Assembly: GCA_903884125.1 (NCBI GenBank)
Contig: CAISDR010000243.1
Span: 1-8,706, forward strand
DNA: 8,706 nucleotides
Reading direction: 5' to 3'
Source: an uncultured bacterium
GTDB taxonomy: Bacteria; Pseudomonadota; Alphaproteobacteria; CAISDR01
Within the stretch, counting starts at the first letter, position 1; each line of letters begins with the position of its first letter. The position numbers and the translations under genes are program-made. The notes below the pieces were generated by a model that was given only the letters and a program-made list of their open reading frames with translations, was not told where the DNA came from and made no database searches. Below, one piece after another: positions 1 through 6,469 of the stretch.

Positions 1-8
1 AGCCATCG

Positions 9-290
9 CTATTCCGATTCATCGAAGCGATTGGCCACCAGCGCTTCGATGGCATCAAGCGCTGCAATCGCATCTGCACCTTTGGCGGCCACTTCGATCA
101 CACAGCCCGGTGCGGCTGCCAGCATCAGCAGGCCCATGATCGATGTACCAACAACGCTGACGCCTTCGCGCGAGACAGTGATTTCCGATGAAAAGCTGGC
201 GGCCAGCTGAACAAGCTTGGCCGATGCGCGCGCATGCAGGCCTTTTTTGTTTCGAATGGTCATCAATCGGGGGGGCGGGGCGTCGGTCAA
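9..290 (-). CDS. ptsH: HPr phosphocarrier protein of the PTS
   Basis: This 93-residue protein has the size and motifs of HPr, the cytoplasmic phosphocarrier that takes a phosphoryl group from EI and passes it to EIIA proteins. The active-site histidine is His19 in KKGLHARAS, followed by the usual Arg21. The regulatory serine is Ser50 in GTSIMG, the equivalent of Ser46 in Gram-positive HPr and the expected substrate of the HprK encoded three genes upstream. The start is a TTG at 288-290. It is the only start between an upstream in-frame TAA and the ATG at 261-263, it has an AGGA 10 nt upstream, and it keeps the first beta strand whole. The internal ATG would give an 84-residue protein starting just before the active site, with no visible ribosome binding site. 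It lies 50 bp after the EIIA gene and is probably co-transcribed with it. The family call is secure; the start is less so. Confidence 0.95.
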   Translation of the reverse strand: MTDAPPPRLMTIRNKKGLHARASAKLVQLAASFSSEITVSREGVSVVGTSIMGLLMLAAAPGCVIEVAAKGADAIAALDAIEALVANRFDESE

Positions 291-300
291 ACGATGGGGG

Positions 301-304
301 TCCT
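301..304 (-). promoter_or_regulatory. Candidate ribosome binding site for HPr (TTG start)
   Basis: AGGA on the minus strand, 10 nt before the TTG at 290. The spacing is somewhat long, but this is the only Shine-Dalgarno-like motif near either candidate start. The sequence before the alternative ATG at 263 is a run of C residues. Confidence 0.4.
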
Positions 305-340
305 GATGGCGATAGCTATGTTACCTGATCTATTGTGGCG

Positions 341-748
341 CTACTGGCTTTCACCGGCAAGCACGCTGGAGGCAACTGAAATATATTTGCGCCCGGCATT
401 TTGCGCGGTTACGACCGCATCACGCAGATTGGCGGTCTGGCGAACCGAAGCCAGCTTGATCAGCATGGGTAGGTTGACACCGGCGATCACTTCGACCTGC
501 GCATTATCGATAATCGATATGGACAGATTTGACGGCGTGCCGCCGAACATGTCGGTCAGCACAATCACACCCTTGCCCATTTCGACACTGGCAACTGCAG
601 CCAGAATATCTTGGCGGCGACGTTCCATGTCATCTTCCGGGCCGATGCAAATCGGGACGATGTTTTTCTGCGCGCCTACCACATGTTCCAACGCAGCGAC
701 AAATTCTTCTGCCAAGCGGCCATGGGTGACCAAAACCAAACCGATCAT
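341..748 (-). CDS. manX: PTS EIIA component, mannose family (soluble regulatory type)
   Basis: The 135-residue protein is a complete, free-standing EIIA domain of the mannose (PTS-4) family. The phosphorylated histidine is His9 in VTHGRLA, at the end of the first beta strand. Asp66 in LTDMFGGTPSN matches the aspartate that supports the phosphohistidine, and GGTPSN is a family hallmark. In E. coli this domain is fused to EIIB in ManX and feeds a sugar transporter. Here no EIIB, EIIC or EIID gene is adjacent, so it more likely serves as a regulatory phosphate acceptor from HPr, as proposed for alphaproteobacterial EIIA(Man) proteins. The ATG at 746-748 has an AAGGA six nt upstream (755-759). 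HPr follows after 50 bp and rapZ precedes after a 155-bp gap. The symbol follows common alphaproteobacterial naming and does not imply mannose transport. Confidence 0.93.
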   Translation of the reverse strand: MIGLVLVTHGRLAEEFVAALEHVVGAQKNIVPICIGPEDDMERRRQDILAAVASVEMGKGVIVLTDMFGGTPSNLSISIIDNAQVEVIAGVNLPMLIKLASVRQTANLRDAVVTAQNAGRKYISVASSVLAGESQ

Positions 749-903
749 TGCCGATCCTTGAAAATGGGCAGCCGCCTCTGGACATGCCCCATACCCAGCT
801 CTTAGAGCCTTTGGCCACTCGACCTTGCGGTCCCCCTTTGGTCAAAGCGAGCGAACACTATCCCAATCCGCCCATGACCTTCAACAGCATGTATTGAAGA
901 ACC
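749..903 (-). other. 155-bp gap between rapZ and EIIA: hairpin-rich leader, no gene seen
   Basis: This is the longest non-coding stretch in the window. On the minus strand it holds several short inverted repeats: CTTT-GACC-AAAG (836-847), GACC-GCAA-GGTC with a GNRA-type loop (near 820-832), and GCTC-TAA-GAGC (near 798-809). None is followed by a T-run, so no intrinsic terminator is evident. A weak sigma70-like promoter lies in its upstream part. The remaining bases contain the EIIA ribosome binding site at 755-759. I see no credible reading frame: the open frame across it has no family resemblance and overlaps the EIIA start. It could be a 5' leader of the EIIA-HPr mRNA or simply a spacer. 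Confidence 0.5.
857..884 (-). promoter_or_regulatory. Possible sigma70-like promoter for EIIA-HPr
   Basis: On the minus strand, TTGAAG (879-884) and GATAGT (857-862) are separated by 16 nt. Each matches the consensus at four of six positions. Transcription would start near 850, leaving a leader of about 100 nt before EIIA. The matches are modest, and such pairs occur by chance; support comes only from its location in the one large gap of the block. Confidence 0.25.
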
Positions 904-1815
904 CTAACGGCCCATATCCCGGTGGCTGAGCGCCACCCGCCAGCCTTTGGCAGACAGAAGCTGATTAAGCTGTTCGACCACAAAGACTGACCGGTGACGT
1001 CCCCCGGTACAGCCTATCGCAATGGTCAGATAGCTTTTGCCTTCACCCCGATAGGCATCAAAAAGCGAAAACAGCAGATCCGAAATCTTGGCCATGAACG
1101 GACCAAACCTTGGGTCTTTTGCCACATGGTCACCCACGGCCGCGTCCAGCCCGCTCAGCGGCCTAAGGTCAGGCACCCAATGGGGGTTGTCTAGAAAGCG
1201 CACGTCAAAGACCAGATCGGCCTCGCGCGGCAGGCCAAAGCGATAGGCAAAGGAGATAAGTGAGACGGTCAGACCCGGCCCCTGCGCCCCATATTCCTGC
1301 GCCAGCCTTTGCTTTAAATCGGCAGGCGCCAAAAGGGTGGTGTCCACAATCTCGTCTGCCAGGGCGCGCAAGGGTGCGATCAGACGGCGTTCCTGACGGA
1401 TACCGTCTATGGCTGGCCGGTCAAGCGCCAGCGGATGTCGCCGGCGGGTTTCGGTATAACGCCGGGCCAGGGCATCATCATCACAGTCGAGATAAAGCAG
1501 CTGGGCATCGATATCGGGACGTGCCTTGAGGTCCGCCATCAATGCACCGAAGTCTTCGGCCATAAACCCGCGGGTACGTGCATCAATCCCGATCACCATG
1601 GGCGGGGTCTGGGCAAAGGCAAGGGTCGGTGCATCCAGATTGTTGAGCAAAGCAGGCAGAAGCCGCACAGGCATATTGTCAATTGCCTCGTAACCCAGAT
1701 CTTCAAACACGCGCATGGCGGTCGATTTCCCGGCCCCGGACAGGCCGGTGACCAGCACCACGCGCAGGGCCTGGGCCTGGATATGGGGGTTAAGATCAGC
1801 GGTCGATGGGGGCAT
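904..1815 (-). CDS. rapZ: RapZ family P-loop nucleotide-binding regulator
   Basis: The 303-residue protein has the full RapZ (YhbJ/YvcJ) architecture. It carries an N-terminal P-loop GLSGAGKS (residues 24-31), DARTRGF (78-84), a YTETRRRHPL segment (120-129), the conserved SFAYRFGLPREADLVFDVRF region (from 188), and the C-terminal signature GCTGGRHRS (268-276). In E. coli RapZ binds the small RNA GlmZ and directs its cleavage by RNase E, thereby controlling glucosamine-6-phosphate synthase; the role in alphaproteobacteria is less clear. The frame is open upstream to an ATG at 1896, but that would overlap hprK by about 100 bp. The ATG at 1813-1815 gives the usual family length and a 20-bp overlap with the hprK end, consistent with translational coupling. 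No strong Shine-Dalgarno precedes it. The position between hprK and the PTS genes fits a link to PTS signalling. Confidence 0.93.
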   Translation of the reverse strand: MPPSTADLNPHIQAQALRVVLVTGLSGAGKSTAMRVFEDLGYEAIDNMPVRLLPALLNNLDAPTLAFAQTPPMVIGIDARTRGFMAEDFGALMADLKARPDIDAQLLYLDCDDDALARRYTETRRRHPLALDRPAIDGIRQERRLIAPLRALADEIVDTTLLAPADLKQRLAQEYGAQGPGLTVSLISFAYRFGLPREADLVFDVRFLDNPHWVPDLRPLSGLDAAVGDHVAKDPRFGPFMAKISDLLFSLFDAYRGEGKSYLTIAIGCTGGRHRSVFVVEQLNQLLSAKGWRVALSHRDMGR

Positions 1816-2236
1816 GGCCAAGGGCAAACTCGATCTTGATCGGGGTCGAAATATCAAAGGCATGTAGCCAGAGGGCACAAAGACTTGCATCCCCAAGTCG
1901 GATGGCCTGACGTTCTGGCAGACGCGGCACTTCGTCGCGCCCGGTCAGGATTACCGCCAGATCAACCGGGCAGCGCGCCAGAAAGGGCTGTTTTACAATC
2001 CCCAGCCCGCGCACTTCCAGCAGGCCTTGCAGATGGGGGCCGGGTTCCGCCCAGATTTTTTCATCCGACAGTCTGACCATCACCCGGTCATCACCCACCA
2101 GCACGCCGCCGCGATCAATCAGCCGTAAAGCCAGATCGGATTTACCTGCGCCCGATGGACCGACAAGCAGAACGCCGCGACCGGTGATTGCCACACAGGT
2201 GGCATGAATGGGTGCTGATATGTCCAGGGTCATCAT
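1796..2236 (-). CDS. hprK: HPr kinase/phosphorylase, short alphaproteobacterial form
   Basis: This 146-residue protein corresponds to the C-terminal catalytic domain of HprK, which phosphorylates and dephosphorylates the regulatory serine of HPr. It lacks the N-terminal domain of the roughly 310-residue Firmicutes enzymes, as is typical of alphaproteobacteria. Visible motifs are His11 (PIHAT), the P-loop GPSGAGKS (26-33), GDDR (48-51) with two likely catalytic aspartates, and the HprK signature EVRGLGI (74-80). The substrate serine is present in the HPr encoded downstream (Ser50). The start is the ATG at 2234-2236, whose last bases form an ATGA overlap with the chvG stop. A TTG six codons upstream (2252-2254) is possible but less likely. 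The gene overlaps rapZ by 20 bp at its 3' end. This places the kinase directly behind the envelope sensor ChvG in one operon. Confidence 0.93.
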   Translation of the reverse strand: MMTLDISAPIHATCVAITGRGVLLVGPSGAGKSDLALRLIDRGGVLVGDDRVMVRLSDEKIWAEPGPHLQGLLEVRGLGIVKQPFLARCPVDLAVILTGRDEVPRLPERQAIRLGDASLCALWLHAFDISTPIKIEFALGHAPIDR

Positions 2237-3840
2237 TGCGGCAGGCTCACACAAAATCTTGCGCCCATAATTTTGCCGTCAGGTGCCAGACGGTTTTCAG
2301 CCCGGATCATACCGCCATGGGCCTCGACAATCGATTTGACAATCGACAGGCCAAGGCCTGAATGGCCGCCAAACGCTTCGGAGCTGGGTCGTTCGGAATA
2401 AAACCGTTCAAATATTTTCTCAGTACCGCCATCAGGCAGGCCCGGACCGAAATCATCCACCGTCACCTCAACCCGATCCTTAAGACGGCACGCCCGTATT
2501 TCAACGCGCCCGTCTGTTGCGGAAAAGGACAGGGCGTTGTCGATCAGGTTGCGCATGACCTGTCCCAGACGGTTTTCAAGACCCGGCACGATGAGTCCGG
2601 AATTTGCCGATGAGCGCTGGGCCATTGAGCGCTGGTCCACATCAAGGATCAGGCGGTGTTCCAGTGCCGGATCAGATTGCACATAGACATGCACAACAGC
2701 CGCCAGCAGCCGCTCAATATCAACCGGTGCCATCTCTGCACGCGCAAGTTCCGCATCCAGTCGTGAGGCCGCAGAAATGTCCGAGATCAGACGGTCTATC
2801 CGCCCCACATCGTCATGGATCACATCAAGCAGCCGCGCACGCTGTTCCTCGTTGGAAATGCGGTTCAGCGTTTCAACGGCAGACCGCAGCGACGTCAGCG
2901 GATTTTTGATTTCATGCGCCACATCCGCGGCAAAACTCTGGATCGCATCCATGCGGCTCAGCAGGGCGCCGGTCATGGCACGCAAGGACTGGGACAGATC
3001 GCCGATCTCGTCATGCCGATCCGCCAGATCAGGGATCTGATCCGTGCGCGCGCGTGTTGGATCGATATTACGTGCCGCATCTGCAAGTTTTTTGATTGGT
3101 CGGGCGATGCGCGATGCCAGCAATATGGATGACAGCACTGTCGCCAGCAGGGCCACGAAAAACCATTCCAGCGTTGCCAGTTTTTCCGCCCGCACCAGAT
3201 GATCAATATCCCCCGCTTCGGTGGCCATCAGCAATGCGCCCTGCACCACCCGGTAGCGTTGCAGGGGTACGGCCACAGTTGCAAAAAGCTCACCCGTTGC
3301 AGACTGCGAAAGAGCGGTGACCGTGTGGCCCGATATTGCCTGACGCACATCATTGCGATCAAACAGGCCCCGTTTGGCATCCCGGATCACCAGACCCCCG
3401 GCATTGGTCGGCAGGCGCGCGGTCACCCAGTCATAAATATATCCAAGAAAACCGGTCAGACCCTGTTCGGGCGCAGGCAGCGGGCGCTGGATCACCTGTC
3501 CGTTGAAAATTGAAAACCCGGTGTCGTGAATGGGCGCGCGATCATTCAGCCATAATGAGACCCGTGTGCGATTGACCGGGACCATGGAATCCAGCGATGC
3601 CTTTGCTTCCTGCAGATCAATACCCATGGGATCATCAGGATTGCCCGCGGCATAGGCGATACCGGCTGCCATGATTTCGGCCTGTTCGCGCAAGGATGAC
3701 AGGCGCGCATCAATCAGGCTCTGCCGCGACTGGTTGAAATACAATAGTCCCGCCAGCAGGAAGACCAGGGCGATCACATTCAGGAAAACGATCTGCCGCG
3801 TCAGCGCAGAAAATGGTCGCAGGCGCCGGGCTTGACGCAT
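2233..3840 (-). CDS. chvG: ChvG-type membrane sensor histidine kinase
   Basis: The 535-residue protein is a complete membrane sensor kinase. Domains in order: a first membrane helix (about 15-36), a periplasmic sensor region of roughly 190 residues, a second helix (about 225-246), a HAMP linker beginning at SRIARPIKKLADAA, a dimerisation domain with the phosphoacceptor His309 in DVAHEIKNP, and an HATPase domain. The HATPase shows the N box NLIDN (431-435), G1 DFGPG (463-467), the F box IFERFYSER and G2 GHSGLGLS (492-499). Together with the adjacent ChvI and HprK, this matches ChvG/ExoS/BvrS, which in rhizobia and Brucella sense envelope or acid stress and are restrained by ExoR; no exoR is seen here. 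The frame opens 23 codons earlier inside chvI, but the ATG at 3838-3840 lies 7 bp past the chvI stop and has AGGAAGG upstream, so I chose it. Confidence 0.94.
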   Translation of the reverse strand: MRQARRLRPFSALTRQIVFLNVIALVFLLAGLLYFNQSRQSLIDARLSSLREQAEIMAAGIAYAAGNPDDPMGIDLQEAKASLDSMVPVNRTRVSLWLNDRAPIHDTGFSIFNGQVIQRPLPAPEQGLTGFLGYIYDWVTARLPTNAGGLVIRDAKRGLFDRNDVRQAISGHTVTALSQSATGELFATVAVPLQRYRVVQGALLMATEAGDIDHLVRAEKLATLEWFFVALLATVLSSILLASRIARPIKKLADAARNIDPTRARTDQIPDLADRHDEIGDLSQSLRAMTGALLSRMDAIQSFAADVAHEIKNPLTSLRSAVETLNRISNEEQRARLLDVIHDDVGRIDRLISDISAASRLDAELARAEMAPVDIERLLAAVVHVYVQSDPALEHRLILDVDQRSMAQRSSANSGLIVPGLENRLGQVMRNLIDNALSFSATDGRVEIRACRLKDRVEVTVDDFGPGLPDGGTEKIFERFYSERPSSEAFGGHSGLGLSIVKSIVEAHGGMIRAENRLAPDGKIMGARFCVSLPQ

Positions 3841-3847
3841 CTGCGCT

Positions 3848-4546
3848 CTAGCCTTCCTGAAATCGATAGCCGATGCCGTATAATGTTTCGATGGCGCTGA
3901 AATCATCATCGATCATCTTGAATTTTTTGCGCACCCGCTTGATGTGACTGTCAATGGTGCGATCATCCACATAGACCTGATCGTCATAGGCAGAATCCAT
4001 CAGCTGGTCGCGGGTTTTCACAAAACCCGGCCGCTGTGCCAGTGATTGCAGCAGCAGAAATTCAGTAACCGTCAGATCGACCGGCTTGCCATCCCACAGG
4101 CAGGCATGACGCTGGGGATCCAGTGTCAGACGGCCACGGGTGATCATGGGCGCATTTTCAGCTTCATCCGGGCTGCGACCTTTCGCATCCGCCCGGCGCA
4201 ATAAAGCGCGGATGCGTTCAATCAGAAGGCGCTGTGAAAACGGCTTGCGGATAAAATCATCCGCACCCATCCGCAAGCCCAACACCTCATCGATTTCCTC
4301 GTCCTTTGAGGTAAGAAAAATAACCGGCAGATCGGATTTCTGCCGCAGACGGCGCAGCAGTTCCATGCCATCCATACGCGGCATTTTGATATCAAAAATG
4401 GCCAGATCAACCGGGTCATTGGTCAGTGCTGCCAATGCCTGTGCCCCGTCAGAGAATGTACGGACCAGAAACCCTTCGGCCTCAAGCGCAATCGATACAG
4501 ACGTCAGGATGTTCTTATCATCATCAACAAGGGCAATGGTTGCCAT
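3848..4546 (-). CDS. chvI: ChvI-type OmpR-family response regulator
   Basis: The 232-residue protein has a receiver domain followed by a winged-helix DNA-binding domain of the OmpR/PhoB class. The receiver shows the acidic pocket Asp9/Asp10, the phosphoacceptor Asp52 in FDIKMPRMDG, Thr79 and Lys101. The run LTSKDEEIDEVLGLRMGADD and the following FIRKPFSQRLL are characteristic of ChvI/BvrR rather than general OmpR proteins. The output domain (about 130-230) includes the recognition helix region DRTIDSHIKRVRKKF. It should be phosphorylated by ChvG, encoded 7 bp downstream, and act as a transcription factor for envelope, acid-stress and metabolic genes. The frame is open to an ATG at 4630 inside parB; the ATG at 4544-4546 matches the family N-terminus (MATIALVDDD) and avoids that overlap. 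No clear Shine-Dalgarno precedes it. Confidence 0.95.
   Translation of the reverse strand: MATIALVDDDKNILTSVSIALEAEGFLVRTFSDGAQALAALTNDPVDLAIFDIKMPRMDGMELLRRLRQKSDLPVIFLTSKDEEIDEVLGLRMGADDFIRKPFSQRLLIERIRALLRRADAKGRSPDEAENAPMITRGRLTLDPQRHACLWDGKPVDLTVTEFLLLQSLAQRPGFVKTRDQLMDSAYDDQVYVDDRTIDSHIKRVRKKFKMIDDDFSAIETLYGIGYRFQEG
3852..3858 (-). promoter_or_regulatory. Ribosome binding site for chvG
   Basis: AGGAAGG on the minus strand, 11 nt before the ATG at 3840 and overlapping the end of chvI. It favours this start over the upstream in-frame ATG codons near 3909, which would lie well inside chvI. Confidence 0.6.
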
Positions 4547-4605
4547 GGTATCAATCGCTGTTTGAATACATTGGTTTTGACTATAGCGCGGATTGCACCC
4601 GTGAC
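4547..4605 (-). other. 59-bp spacer between parB and chvI
   Basis: This AT-richer stretch separates the partition genes from the signalling block. On the minus strand it contains TATAGT, a reasonable -10-like hexamer (near 4580-4585), but I see no good -35 at the matching distance. No terminator-like hairpin with a T-run is present after parB. The sequence therefore does not settle whether chvI has its own promoter or is read through from parAB. Confidence 0.35.
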
Positions 4606-5511
4606 CTATGGCACCGAGAGCTTTCGGCAAATCGCGTCGAGATCATCCAGTGAATTATAGGTAATGGTCAGCGTGCCGCCCTTTGACCCCCAATGGGTGA
4701 TCGCCACTTCCAGACCCAGATTGGCAATCAGATTATCTTCCAGTGCTTTTGTATCAGCATCCTTGGGGGCTGGTGCCGATTTGGGCGGGCGTCCGCGGCG
4801 TGGGGCCGCCGGATCGGCGGCGCGCCGTGCCAGTGCCTCGACCTCGCGCACTGACAGGCCTTTTTTCACCGCACGCTCGGCCAGCAGTTCCGGTTCGGGG
4901 GCATTGATCAGCGCGCGCGCATGGCCTGCTGATAATTTGCCGGTCTGGACCATCGCCTTGACCGATGGGGGCAGGGTCAACAGCCGCAGCATGTTTGCAA
5001 TATGCGGCCGGCTCTTGCCAACCAGCCGGGCGACTTCTTCCTGTGGATGCGAAAAATGTTCGATCAGGCGGGCGTAACCTTCTGCCTCTTCAATGGCATC
5101 GAGATCGGCGCGCTGGACATTTTCAATGATGGCGATTTCCAGCGCCTCATCGTCCGACACTTCGCGCACCACAATCGGGATCACATGCAGGCCTGCGGCC
5201 TGCGCTGCACGCCAGCGGCGTTCACCGGCGAGAATTTCAAATGTGGGATCTGAATAACCCGGTCGCGCGCGTGGGTTGCGGCGAACAAGTATAGGTTGTA
5301 TAACCCCCTTCTCGCGAATGGACTGGGTCAGCTCGGCAAGTTTGTCTGCATCAAAGCGTTTACGCGGCTGGTCCGGGTTGGCGATCACCAGTTCAATGGG
5401 TACATCCCGCGGTGCGCGTCTGGAATCGTCCTCGGCCTCCTGGGTTACCCTATCGCCCAGAAGTGCGGACAGCCCGCGGCCCAGGCCTTTGCGCTTTACA
5501 TCCTCTGCCAT
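4606..5511 (-). CDS. parB: Chromosome-partitioning protein ParB (parS-binding CTPase)
   Basis: The 301-residue protein is a full-length chromosomal ParB. It binds parS, loads onto DNA as a CTP-dependent clamp and spreads, and stimulates the ParA ATPase so that newly replicated origins separate. The N-terminal ParA-interacting segment reads KGLGRGLSALLGD (8-20). The CTP-binding fold includes NPDQPRKRF (45-53), GERRWRAAQ (97-105) and ENVQR (130-134). A helix-turn-helix lies around 158-181 (EEVARLVGKSRPHIANMLRL). A basic proline/alanine-rich linker (about 234-252) leads to the C-terminal dimerisation domain. The ATG at 5509-5511 is chosen over a TTG two codons upstream because AAGGA sits seven nt before the ATG. 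parA ends 24 bp upstream. Its target site is visible in this window at 7031-7046. Confidence 0.97.
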   Translation of the reverse strand: MAEDVKRKGLGRGLSALLGDRVTQEAEDDSRRAPRDVPIELVIANPDQPRKRFDADKLAELTQSIREKGVIQPILVRRNPRARPGYSDPTFEILAGERRWRAAQAAGLHVIPIVVREVSDDEALEIAIIENVQRADLDAIEEAEGYARLIEHFSHPQEEVARLVGKSRPHIANMLRLLTLPPSVKAMVQTGKLSAGHARALINAPEPELLAERAVKKGLSVREVEALARRAADPAAPRRGRPPKSAPAPKDADTKALEDNLIANLGLEVAITHWGSKGGTLTITYNSLDDLDAICRKLSVP

Positions 5512-5518
5512 GCCCAAA

Positions 5519-5523
5519 TCCTT
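5519..5523 (-). promoter_or_regulatory. Ribosome binding site for parB
   Basis: AAGGA on the minus strand, seven nt before the ATG at 5511. It would abut the alternative TTG at 5517, which excludes that codon as a well-spaced start. Confidence 0.65.
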
Positions 5524-5535
5524 GAAATGCGGCGC

Positions 5536-6423
5536 TTAAGCGGCGCGGAATGTCTTTTCGCGCCTGAGCACTTCACCCGCCAGCCGCAGATAGGCCTCAG
5601 AGCCTGCGCATTTATAATCATAGATAATCGCGGGCTGTCCGAAAGACGGGGCCTCGGATATGCGCACATTGCGGGGAATTGCAGTGTCATACACCTTGTC
5701 CCCCAGATAGGCACGCACATCGGCTGCCACCTGCACAGCCAGATTATTGCGCTTGTCGAACATGGTCAGCACCACGCCCTGAATCGCCAGACGGGGGTTC
5801 AGGGTCTCGCGCACCTGATCAACCGTTTTCATTAGCTGGCTTAACCCCTCAAGCGCAAAGAACTCGCATTGCAGGGGAACCAGCACCGCATCAGATGCGG
5901 CCATCGCATTGATGGTCAGAAGCGACAGCGAGGGCGGGCAGTCGATCAGGATATAAGTGAACAATGGCGAACCATCGGACCCGAGTCCCGGCGTGATGGT
6001 GGCATCGATTGACCGGTCCAGCCGGTGTGCCCAGTCATCAGTGGCGTAAAGTTCAGGTTCGGCGCCCGCAAGATCGGGAGTTGAAGGCACAATCGACAGA
6101 TTGGGAACATCCGTTGCCACCGCTGCCTGAACCAGACTGGACCGTCCGATCAAAAGGTCATAGGACGATATCCGCCGTGCAGCCCGGTTGATGCCAAGAC
6201 CGGTTGATGCATTGCCCTGCGGGTCAAGATCGATGATCAGGACCCGTTCGCCGGTTGCTGCCAGTGCTGTGCCCAGATTGATGGTTGTCGTGGTCTTGCC
6301 CACCCCACCCTTCTGATTGGCCACCGACAGAACGCGCGGACGGTTTGCCGGGTGGCGACTGGCCAGCGCTGCCTGCGCCGGATCAGGGGACGCGAGGCCA
6401 TCGGGGGCATCGGTGAAGGTCAT
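5536..6423 (-). CDS. parA: Chromosome-partitioning ATPase ParA
   Basis: The 295-residue protein belongs to the ParA/Soj family of deviant Walker ATPases. The Walker motif NQKGGVGKTTT spans residues 36-46, with signature Lys38 and catalytic-site Lys43. Walker A' is DLDPQGNAST (65-74), and Walker B appears in ILIDCPPSLSLL, followed by the conserved PLQCEFFALEGL. ATP-bound ParA dimers coat the nucleoid and are released by ParB, which drives segregation of parS complexes. There is no N-terminal helix-turn-helix, as expected for chromosomal rather than plasmid-type ParA. About 28 low-complexity residues precede the first beta strand. The frame opens at 6507 inside rsmG, but the ATG at 6421-6423 has an excellent GAAGGA eight nt upstream and leaves a 46-bp gap after rsmG. 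Confidence 0.97.
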   Translation of the reverse strand: MTFTDAPDGLASPDPAQAALASRHPANRPRVLSVANQKGGVGKTTTTINLGTALAATGERVLIIDLDPQGNASTGLGINRAARRISSYDLLIGRSSLVQAAVATDVPNLSIVPSTPDLAGAEPELYATDDWAHRLDRSIDATITPGLGSDGSPLFTYILIDCPPSLSLLTINAMAASDAVLVPLQCEFFALEGLSQLMKTVDQVRETLNPRLAIQGVVLTMFDKRNNLAVQVAADVRAYLGDKVYDTAIPRNVRISEAPSFGQPAIIYDYKCAGSEAYLRLAGEVLRREKTFRAA

Positions 6424-6431
6424 GGTCGGTG

Positions 6432-6437
6432 TCCTTC
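6432..6437 (-). promoter_or_regulatory. Ribosome binding site for parA
   Basis: GAAGGA on the minus strand, eight nt before the ATG at 6423. It is among the clearest Shine-Dalgarno motifs in the window and decides against the ATG codons at 6507 and 6504 inside rsmG. Confidence 0.75.
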
Positions 6438-6469
6438 TAGGGGCAGCGGGGCAAAAACATTTTCCGGCG

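Noticed and set aside
1..6. Possible start (ATG, minus strand, 4-6) of another gene after HPr
   Set aside because: Only two codons are visible before the window ends, so no gene can be claimed, although continuation of the operon is possible.
234..761. 175-codon plus-strand open frame over EIIA
   Set aside because: It is antisense to a clear EIIA gene, its translation resembles no family I know, and it is explained by the codon pattern of the real gene.
1816..1896. Longer RapZ start at 1896 adding 27 residues
   Set aside because: It would overlap hprK by about 100 bp, the added residues resemble no RapZ N-terminus, and the ATG at 1815 gives the normal family length.
4547..4630. Longer ChvI start at 4630 inside parB
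   Set aside because: The extra 28 residues precede the conserved receiver N-terminus, are unlike the family, and would overlap the parB end.
5042..5050. DnaA-box-like TGTGGATGC in parB
   Set aside because: It is a single imperfect match inside a coding region with no cluster of similar sites, so there is no support for an origin here.
5533..5542. 10-bp palindrome CGCTTAAGCG at the parA stop codon
   Set aside because: It is too short to be a terminator, has no T-run, and is within what chance allows in a window of this size.
5296..5835. 179-codon plus-strand open frame across the parB start and parA end
   Set aside because: It runs antisense to two well-supported genes with no recognisable motif; long antisense frames are common in GC-rich DNA.
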